Below are positions 52,191-57,746 of a DNA stretch of 64,000 bases, one piece after another. Within the stretch, counting starts at the first letter, position 1; the number at the start of each line of letters is the position of its first letter. Position numbers and translations under genes: made by a program. Below the pieces are notes generated by a model, which was not told the origin of the DNA, ran no database searches, and saw only the letters and a program-made list of their open reading frames with translations. Source of the stretch: Gammaproteobacteria bacterium UBA2675 (GTDB taxonomy: Bacteria; Pseudomonadota; Gammaproteobacteria; Pseudomonadales; Pseudohongiellaceae). The stretch is taken from the NCBI GenBank assembly GCA_002354805.1, contig DEMH01000013.1, positions 79,017-143,016 on the forward strand. The letters run 5' to 3'.

Positions 52191-53347
52191 ACAGAAATGA
52201 GTTTAACCAATGGTACTGCAAGCGATATGGCCAAGCCCCCACCAGCGATACTGCCGAACGCGTTTTCGACGCAATACAGGCACTTAGTTTGGCCCACAGC
52301 AGCACTTTCAACGACGAGTATTTGACTCTGGTAGCAACGCTAGATGAGGTCGCACAGCCATGGATGCGGGACGATGGTGAGGGTGGGTTCAAAGCTGTTA
52401 TTCGACGAATGGCGGCGTGCGCGCAAAAGGAAATGCAGACAGAACGATCGACTCAAGCAAAAACACTCCAGCTCGAATCACACGACCTGCATGCTCTCGA
52501 ACGCCAGATCGAGGCGCTGGATATCCAGTGCAATGAACTAATGAAGCAAGAAGATTACAGCGCAGAGTTCCCTGGAGCCGATGCCGAATCGCTTCGCCGC
52601 ATTCTTGATCTGTTGAAAAATTGGCAGCCTGAAGGTCAGCCCCCAGCGGTGCCGGATGAGCGACCACTTGAGTGTCATCAGTGCGAAGATAGGCGCGCGA
52701 CAGAGGCTGGCATCCAAGCTGTTGCGAACCAGCTCCGAGAGGCACTGAAGGGACTGACATTTGCGGCCAGGATATCAGGTGGAACGGCCGGCCCAGACAA
52801 GGGCTTGAAGGATGCTTGCGATCGAGCAGAGAAAGCCCTTTCTCTTGGCGGTATTGCTGGGACATTCATTCGTGCAGCTGGTTACCCACCCCAGCCCCTT
52901 ACGGTGCCGGATGCCATAGCGGAATTCATCGCAAAGAAAAAATCCGAGCTTGAGCAGTATGCGGATGCATATTGCCACCTAGAGCCAGACACAAATGCTG
53001 CAGTGTGGGATTCCGAATACCATCAGCAGCACGAAGAGGATATCAGTGAATTCATTGCTGAGCTTGAGTCGGTTATCGCAGAAGCACAGCAAGGTGGTGA
53101 GGTTTCTGAAAACAAAGAGCCAAAAGCTACACCACACTTCCTTCCCGGTCGTGGAAAAAGTTCGGGTAGCCAGAAGGTAGGCATTGTTCATTTGGTCAAG
53201 GCTTTAAAGGGTAACGGTGACAATTTCAATCAAGCGCTCTGCGGGAAAGCGCCCCACGGCAAAAGTCTCGGCTGGATCACAGCCGGAAATCGTGAGCCTA
53301 CATGCCAATCTTGCATTATGGGAGCACAGCAGGGAGATGAAAAGTGA
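52187..53347 (+). CDS. Large hypothetical phage protein with Ea22-like linkers
   Basis: A 386-residue protein starting with GTG after GAGAGGTG. The N-terminal 80 residues (EFNQWYCKRYGQAPTSDTAE) resemble a domain seen in many prophage proteins. Later parts are helical with two copies of a PPQP..VPD linker (QPPAVPDERPLE, QPLTVPDAIAEF) and a C-terminal Cys-containing segment (HLVKALKGNGDNFNQALCGK, PTCQSCIMG). The linker recurs in the gene at 54402. It looks like a mosaic built from exchangeable segments. Function unknown. Confidence 0.75.
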   Translation: MNRNEFNQWYCKRYGQAPTSDTAERVFDAIQALSLAHSSTFNDEYLTLVATLDEVAQPWMRDDGEGGFKAVIRRMAACAQKEMQTERSTQAKTLQLESHDLHALERQIEALDIQCNELMKQEDYSAEFPGADAESLRRILDLLKNWQPEGQPPAVPDERPLECHQCEDRRATEAGIQAVANQLREALKGLTFAARISGGTAGPDKGLKDACDRAEKALSLGGIAGTFIRAAGYPPQPLTVPDAIAEFIAKKKSELEQYADAYCHLEPDTNAAVWDSEYHQQHEEDISEFIAELESVIAEAQQGGEVSENKEPKATPHFLPGRGKSSGSQKVGIVHLVKALKGNGDNFNQALCGKAPHGKSLGWITAGNREPTCQSCIMGAQQGDEK

Positions 53348-53565
53348 GCGGACATATAAGACTTAAATTGCCCGGCGAGTCATTCTGGGCCTACCAATAC
53401 CCTGACCTGCCAAAGAATCAGGCAGAAATAAACAATCATTTGCTCAGCGATGAATATTCGCTCGGCGATCGAGTTGAGTTTGATGATGATCGAAATGTGA
53501 CTCGACTGGTTAAAACTTGCGCAGAGGTTGCGGCTGAGGTGAGCACGCGACAGCGGGAGGAGTGA
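53344..53565 (+). CDS. Small hypothetical phage protein
   Basis: A 73-residue protein (MSGHIRLKLPGESFWAYQYP) with a GTG start that overlaps the previous stop (GTGA) after GGGAG. Acidic middle (SLGDRVEFDDDRNVTRLVKT). No family recognised. Confidence 0.7.
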   Translation: MSGHIRLKLPGESFWAYQYPDLPKNQAEINNHLLSDEYSLGDRVEFDDDRNVTRLVKTCAEVAAEVSTRQREE

Positions 53566-53705
53566 TGGACGGGATAAGTAACCTCAAGAAGCGTCACAAG
53601 CTGGTTTTTGCGCTGATGGTCCTGTTGGCGCTGCCCTTCCTTCTGGTTTGGAAGTTGTACCAGTGGGCTTATTTCAAAATTAAAGATAGAAAGGAGCGCG
53701 GCTGA
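53565..53705 (+). CDS. Single-span small membrane protein
   Basis: A 46-residue gene read directly from the sequence: MDGISNLKKRHKLV, then a membrane span (FALMVLLALPFLLVW) and a basic tail (KIKDRKERG). GGGAGGAG precedes the ATG, and stop and start codons overlap its neighbours on both sides, so it is very likely translated. Function unknown. Confidence 0.7.
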   Translation: MDGISNLKKRHKLVFALMVLLALPFLLVWKLYQWAYFKIKDRKERG

Positions 53706-53899
53706 TGAGCAGAGAACCTATGCGACGAAATACTCCCGACGATGGCATGAACCTGCCACCAGGCAAGACCTGCGCCGAATGCGCACATTGTGCCCGCTGT
53801 TGCTCCATTTTCGGCCACATCCCCCAGGATGAGGTCTGTGACTTTTACCCGAGTAGATTTTCAGCCAAACGAACGGAGGTGTCGAATGCTGGTGCATGA
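53705..53899 (+). CDS. Cys-rich small protein (zinc-binding type)
   Basis: A 64-residue protein with CAECAHCARCC and VCDFYPSRF, a common phage pattern that should bind metal. It overlaps the next gene by 14 nt. Function unknown. Confidence 0.75.
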   Translation: MSREPMRRNTPDDGMNLPPGKTCAECAHCARCCSIFGHIPQDEVCDFYPSRFSAKRTEVSNAGA

Positions 53900-54344
53900 A
53901 CTAAAAGAAATAATCGACAAATGCCGACCCGATGCCGAAGTCGAGCTGGCCGTTAATGAATCCATGATTAATCGCGAGCCAATCGAATGCGATGAAGGCT
54001 CCGAATACATTCTTAAACCAGTGATAAAGCACCTATGGTACAGCGAAAACGTCGACGGCCTCGCCGACTTGCTACTAATCGAACTACCGGAAAGAGCTAA
54101 CACTAATCGAAAAAGTGTCATGAACCGTAATGACGGCCTTGATGATTCCGAGCAGAGGGTGATGGCTCTGATAGTTGCAGCTTGGAACGAGTTCCAGGAG
54201 TTGCCGGTGCAGCACCACTCAGACACTCAAGAGTTTTTACGCGGTGTTCACACTCTTCAACAGATCCTCGGCATGAGAGTGCTACGCAAAACTTTCCCAG
54301 ATGGCTGGAAGTCGGTACCTGTATCCGGCACTTCGGAGTACTAA
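53886..54344 (+). CDS. Hypothetical phage protein
   Basis: A 152-residue protein. ATG 53886 follows GGAGGT by 5 nt. The N-terminal half has MLVHELKEIIDKCRPDAEVE, seen in prophage proteins of the 'control' type; the second half (VMALIVAAWNEFQELPVQHH) looks like a second unit that could once have been a separate gene. The frame upstream of 53886 is not used. Confidence 0.7.
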   Translation: MLVHELKEIIDKCRPDAEVELAVNESMINREPIECDEGSEYILKPVIKHLWYSENVDGLADLLLIELPERANTNRKSVMNRNDGLDDSEQRVMALIVAAWNEFQELPVQHHSDTQEFLRGVHTLQQILGMRVLRKTFPDGWKSVPVSGTSEY

Positions 54345-54345
54345 C

Positions 54346-54405
54346 ATGCCGGCATACAACTCCAAAGGCGAGTTGGCGGCACCAATTCAAGGGGGTGGCA
54401 AGTGA
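54346..54405 (+). CDS. Very short open frame coupled to the next gene (doubtful)
   Basis: A 19-residue frame (MPAYNSKGELAAPIQGGGK) starting 1 nt after the previous stop and overlapping the next GTG start as GTGA. It might be a leader that couples translation, or the remnant of a lost gene. Confidence 0.3.
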   Translation: MPAYNSKGELAAPIQGGGK

Positions 54406-54959
54406 CTCCAATACAGAAAGCGATCAAAGCAATGAGCGAGGCAGATGCTCTGCTGAAGCAGATCAGCGGTAGCACTATTTCCACCCTTGCTGAGTGTGTT
54501 GAAGAGCTGCAGGCAATGGAAGGTGAAGCTGTCGCCAAGATCGTGAATAAGCATGGCGATCCTGAGTCGTTTGCGGAGCGCGATCTCGAACTGATAGCCG
54601 ACATTCAGATGCTGCCAATTGGCACAAAGTTCTACACCGCACCCCAGCCCCCTGCGGTGCCGGATTGGGTTGAAAACCTGAGACAGCTGGCCGAAGCAGC
54701 CACTAAAGGGCCGTGGCATGGCGGGCATGGAGCTTGTATGGATGCAGTGGCTGTAGATTACCGCAACGAACATGGAAACATGACCAGGGACGGCTTCACG
54801 AAATCCGGTAGGGCCAAGCTAGTTTGCAAGGCTAATTCAACCGCATGGAGGTCGGTCAGTCAGGTTAAAAATGACATGAAGTTTATTGCAGCCGCTAACC
54901 CTAAAACAGTTCTGCTGCTGATATCCATGCTCGCAGCAGCACAGCAAGGGGGTGAGTAA
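54402..54959 (+). CDS. Ea22/Ead-like phage protein
   Basis: A 185-residue protein. The C-terminal half has WVENLRQLAEAATKGPWHGG and IAAANPKTVLLLISMLAAAQ, the Ead/Ea22 pattern found in the accessory regions of lambdoid phages. The N-terminal half ends in APQPPAVPD, the linker shared with the gene at 52187. The start is GTG after GGGGGTGG. The molecular function is not known. Confidence 0.8.
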   Translation: MTPIQKAIKAMSEADALLKQISGSTISTLAECVEELQAMEGEAVAKIVNKHGDPESFAERDLELIADIQMLPIGTKFYTAPQPPAVPDWVENLRQLAEAATKGPWHGGHGACMDAVAVDYRNEHGNMTRDGFTKSGRAKLVCKANSTAWRSVSQVKNDMKFIAAANPKTVLLLISMLAAAQQGGE

Positions 54960-55198
54960 TGGGAATCAAGTTAGCGCAATCCAATTATGAGTCAGCCGCA
55001 AAAGCATTAACGCAGGCGATAAAAGACGCTCACCCCGTGGGATCGTTCCGGACAGTTAGGATCGGTCGCGCCGTTATAGAGGTTCGGATAACAGGACACA
55101 GCGAATGCTGGTGGAGCGATCCGAGTCGAATCCTTGGGGTCAATGTTGAGACCGGCAAGCACCGTCATTTTTACCCTGACAGCATACTGATAGATTAA
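54959..55198 (+). CDS. Hypothetical phage protein
   Basis: A 79-residue protein (QSNYESAAKALTQAIKDAHP, then beta-like VRIGRAVIEVRITG). Its ATG overlaps the previous stop (TAATG). No family recognised. Confidence 0.68.
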   Translation: MGIKLAQSNYESAAKALTQAIKDAHPVGSFRTVRIGRAVIEVRITGHSECWWSDPSRILGVNVETGKHRHFYPDSILID

Positions 55199-55224
55199 CA
55201 GAGCGCCCAGGCGCGGGAGGAGTG

Positions 55225-55539
55225 ATGGAAAAATCCACAATTAGCCGACGCGGATTCCTTCGCCTATCGGTAGCAGCTGCCGGCATGGCTGCGACCGGCA
55301 CCGGATTTTCAGCAATCAAAGTTGCGACGTCTGCACCAGCAATTACTGATAACGAAACTTGGACAGAATTAGTACGGGCAATCGCAGCTGGATTGGGCAC
55401 TCCTTACAAAGTGCTGGCCGGGCAATGCACCGCACACTATCAGGCTGCCTTTACGTTATCAGAGTATCGAGAGGCTTGGCTCGCTATGCAATCACCGCCA
55501 GCCCGCCTTTACCGGACTTTGGACGGAGAATCAAAATGA
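55225..55539 (+). CDS. Small protein with a twin-arginine-type signal
   Basis: A 104-residue protein starting at ATG 55225 after GGGAGGAG. The N-terminus (STISRRGFLRLSVAAAGMAA) has the SRRxFL pattern and a weakly hydrophobic segment ending in FSA, as in Tat signal peptides. The mature part is about 75 residues (WTELVRAIAAGLGTPYKVLA) without a recognised domain or cofactor site. A Tat substrate in this operon would be odd; it may instead be a membrane-anchored protein. Confidence 0.7.
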   Translation: MEKSTISRRGFLRLSVAAAGMAATGTGFSAIKVATSAPAITDNETWTELVRAIAAGLGTPYKVLAGQCTAHYQAAFTLSEYREAWLAMQSPPARLYRTLDGESK

Positions 55540-56045
55540 CCAAATGGGCAGACAGAATACCGCGCCTGCGCGAGCTCGCAGGCACCATGCCAGCAGCAGA
55601 CGTTGCGACGGAACTGGGCTGCACATTGAACAGCACCCGCTACTATGCCAGCGTGTACGGCATTAGCCTGGTGTATCCTGCGACCGAGGCCAGCAAGGCT
55701 AAGAACTCAATGGCCAGCGGCCATAAAGCACCTACCGCGCCAAAGCCAAAAACCAAACCAGCCAAAAAGACCAAGGTAAAGCCGGCACCAAAAGCACAGA
55801 AACCAACGCCACCCCCTCCTGCAGCCAAACCTACGCCACCCCCAGCGAAGGTACCGCCGCCGGAGAAAGCCAAGAAACCTGCACCGCCCAGTAATACACA
55901 TGTGGACTTTGCCGAACGCGCCCTGGACGCAAAGCTGGAAAATGCCAGCCGCTTCCTGCGATCGCACGGCTACACGGTGTTCCTGCCCTGCCCGTTCCGC
56001 CGTTTTGTGGATCCACAGCGCAGCGGATCCTCCAGGAGGCCGTGA
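55536..56045 (+). CDS. Phage protein with HTH-like N-terminus and Lys/Pro/Ala-rich linker
   Basis: A 169-residue protein. Residues about 10-50 look like a small HTH (ELAGTMPAADVATELGCTLN). Residues about 65-125 are a low-complexity linker of Lys, Pro and Ala. The last 40 (DFAERALDAKLENASRFLRS) are helical and end in a Cys-containing tail. The ATG overlaps the previous stop (ATGA). It is placed just before the Xis candidate. It may bind DNA through the HTH; function unknown. Confidence 0.72.
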   Translation: MTKWADRIPRLRELAGTMPAADVATELGCTLNSTRYYASVYGISLVYPATEASKAKNSMASGHKAPTAPKPKTKPAKKTKVKPAPKAQKPTPPPPAAKPTPPPAKVPPPEKAKKPAPPSNTHVDFAERALDAKLENASRFLRSHGYTVFLPCPFRRFVDPQRSGSSRRP

Positions 56046-56047
56046 TC

Positions 56048-56266
56048 ATGGAGCTCGCACCCCACACAATCGCTAATCGCGAGTTTTTTGCCAAGGGCCG
56101 AGCGCCTCACAAGGCCGAGTGGCTGGACTGGATCCGGCGTGGTGTTGTGCGCGGAAAAGAGATTGACGGTAAGCCCTACGTGGACCTGAACTGGTTCGCC
56201 GTGAATGATGTAATGCAGCCACCACCAACCACCCCAAAACGATCCGGACTAGACCTGCTCACTTAA
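56048..56266 (+). CDS. Excisionase candidate (Xis-like)
   Basis: A 72-residue protein with a MerR-like winged-helix pattern, HKAEWLDWIRRGVVRGKEID then GKPYVDLNWF, which is common in short proteins beside integrases. It lies 12 nt before the integrase. I chose ATG 56048 with AGGAGG 8 nt upstream rather than GTG 56042. Role inferred from size, fold and place. Confidence 0.75.
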   Translation: MELAPHTIANREFFAKGRAPHKAEWLDWIRRGVVRGKEIDGKPYVDLNWFAVNDVMQPPPTTPKRSGLDLLT

Positions 56267-56278
56267 CAGGTGCTATAT

Positions 56279-57442
56279 ATGCCCGCCATGCGACCCAAAA
56301 AGCCCCGTTATATCGACGGCGTTCAGCTCGCCGACAACCTGTACCCGGACCCTAAGAAGCGCCCAGGATACTACCTTTACGTCCGGCCGGACGGATCAAA
56401 GCGCACATTCCCGGCAGACTCGGTTGAGGAAGCAAACCAGCTGGCCGAGGAAGCAAACTCGCTGCGCGACAGTGATATCCCTGTTGAGAAAATACGGCCG
56501 AAGCGAGAGCAGTTGGCGTTTCACGTCCCGAGATACACAGAGTACATGGAGAAAATTAATCCGGACCTGACAACAAAGACCAGCTGGCAGAACCGCAAGT
56601 GGGCATTCGCCCAATTCGCTAACGACATCCCGTACCTGTCCGAGCTGACGCACGATAACATCGTCACCTGGTGGGACAACATGACGTACCACCAGCAGAA
56701 AGCCCGCCAGGCTGAGTTCAGGCGCTTTTTCAACTGGCTGATGCGGCAGGGTCTGGTACCCAAACTCGATTACAACCCGTTCACCACCAGCGACGACTTA
56801 CCCAGGCTGCTGCTGAAGGGCAAGCCTAAGAAGAAACGGGCGCCTCTGACTCAAGAGATGTTCAACAAAATCTACGCGGCCGCACCCAACTATGGGTACG
56901 AGTGCCTTCAGATCGCAATGGAGATTAGCCGATACACCACGCTGCGCGAGGCAGACATCTGCTCGCTGCGCTGGGACAAGCATGTAGTCGACGGCAAGCT
57001 ACGCGTCGTTGTGGGCAAGTCTCTGGCGCAACGAGGCGAAGTTCGAGCCGAGCGCCTGGAGTGGGAGCTCGAAGAACATCCCATCTTGAAACGGAGCATA
57101 GATCGCGCCCGTGAAATGTCAATGAAGCACGCACGCTGCCCTTATGTGATCAGTCACCGGCCGCGCCGGCGCGTCTGGAACCAGGACAAAAAGCAGCACC
57201 ATTACCAGGTAACAGCAGACCGGCTGTCCAGGATGTTCAATGAGGTAATGACCGGCTGCGAGCTCAGTAGCACCAGCTTCCACGAGGTGAGAGGTCTGGC
57301 CAGCACGCTCTACAGGCTGGCCGGGTATCCGAATTCTGATATTAAAGACTTGATGGCACACGAGCATGTGTCGACCACCATTGGCTACCAGGATCCGGAG
57401 GCGCTGCCGTACCGGCGCGTGACCATGAGGCTAGCCGAATAG
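56279..57442 (+). CDS. Tyrosine integrase
   Basis: Site-specific recombinase of about 387 residues. The catalytic residues are visible: Arg in TTLREADICSLRW (about 223), HxxR in SFHEVRGLASTLY, and the Tyr in EHVSTTIGYQDPE near the C-terminus. The N-terminal part has an arm-binding domain (GYYLYVRPDGSKRTFP) and a SAM-like core-binding domain (LTTKTSWQNRKWAFAQFAND). The frame opens with GTG 56270; ATG 56279 is preferred (ATG 56288 is possible). It ends 94 bp from attR and should act on tRNA-Pro. Confidence 0.95.
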   Translation: MPAMRPKKPRYIDGVQLADNLYPDPKKRPGYYLYVRPDGSKRTFPADSVEEANQLAEEANSLRDSDIPVEKIRPKREQLAFHVPRYTEYMEKINPDLTTKTSWQNRKWAFAQFANDIPYLSELTHDNIVTWWDNMTYHQQKARQAEFRRFFNWLMRQGLVPKLDYNPFTTSDDLPRLLLKGKPKKKRAPLTQEMFNKIYAAAPNYGYECLQIAMEISRYTTLREADICSLRWDKHVVDGKLRVVVGKSLAQRGEVRAERLEWELEEHPILKRSIDRAREMSMKHARCPYVISHRPRRRVWNQDKKQHHYQVTADRLSRMFNEVMTGCELSSTSFHEVRGLASTLYRLAGYPNSDIKDLMAHEHVSTTIGYQDPEALPYRRVTMRLAE

Positions 57443-57444
57443 GG

Positions 57445-57507
57445 TTTTTCTCCAGTAGTTTTTCTCCAGTTTTTCTCCACCCTGCCTGGATGGAGAAAAA
57501 TGGAGAA
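57445..57507. repeat. TTTTTCTCCA repeats beside attR (candidate integrase arm sites)
   Basis: Direct copies at 57445-57455, 57459-57469 and 57470-57480 (TTTTTCTCCAG/C) and inverted copies at 57491-57500 (TGGAGAAAAA) and 57501-57507 (partial). They sit between the integrase stop and attR, where arm-type sites are found. Confidence 0.65.
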
Positions 57508-57536
57508 CCTAACTAGCTGATATTTAAGCTAAAAGA

Positions 57537-57584
57537 TGGTCGGAACGGCAGGATTTGAACCTGCGACCCCCACACCCCCAGTGT
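57537..57584. repeat. attR core within tRNA-Pro
   Basis: 48 bp identical to 16134-16181. It begins exactly at the CCA end of the tRNA. The base before it differs from the left copy (A against C), which marks the edge. Confidence 0.97.
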
Positions 57585-57613
57585 GGTGCGCTACCAGACT
57601 GCGCTACGCCCCG
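57537..57613 (-). tRNA. tRNA-Pro (anticodon GGG), intact
   Basis: A 77-nt gene with encoded CCA. The acceptor stem CGGGGCG/CGTTCCG has two wobble pairs. The anticodon loop is CTGGGGG, giving anticodon GGG between CCACA/TGTGG stems. The T-arm has GGTTCAAATCC. The prophage supplies the last 48 nt, and its sequence restores a full gene. Confidence 0.97.
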
Positions 57614-57676
57614 AATAATCCGAGCGGGCATTATACTTGCCCTGCTCCGGCTTGCAAGCCTGTGTGTCAAAATAAT

Positions 57677-57714
57677 AAAAGGCGGCTCGAGGGGGGAACT
57701 CCGAGCCGCCTTTT
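57677..57714. terminator. Terminator between tRNA-Pro and the TonB receptor gene
   Basis: GGCGGCTCG and CGAGCCGCC with a 12-nt loop, flanked by AAAA and TTTT. It suits the end of the receptor gene on the minus strand. Confidence 0.85.
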
Positions 57715-57746
57715 ACTTCCGACCAAAGGATCAGAACTGCCGTGCT

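Larger units (their letters stand above)
16134..57584. mobile_element. Complete lambda-like prophage integrated in tRNA-Pro
   Basis: The element is bounded by a perfect 48-bp direct repeat and carries integrase, Xis candidate, CI/Cro immunity region, replication, antiterminator, lysis, packaging, head and tail genes in lambda order (Nu1-A-W-B-C-D-E-connectors-Z-U-V-G/GT-H-tip-fibre). Structural genes are all intact by length. Late genes read leftwards; the integration end reads rightwards. The unit length, from one repeat copy to the next, is 41,403 bp. A long-tailed siphovirus is inferred from the 1407-residue tape measure and the absence of sheath genes. Confidence 0.97.

Noticed and set aside
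55359..55535. Upstream extension of the Lys/Pro-rich protein
   Set aside because: It overlaps the Tat-type gene and has no start signal. The ATG at 55536 overlaps the previous stop as elsewhere in this operon.
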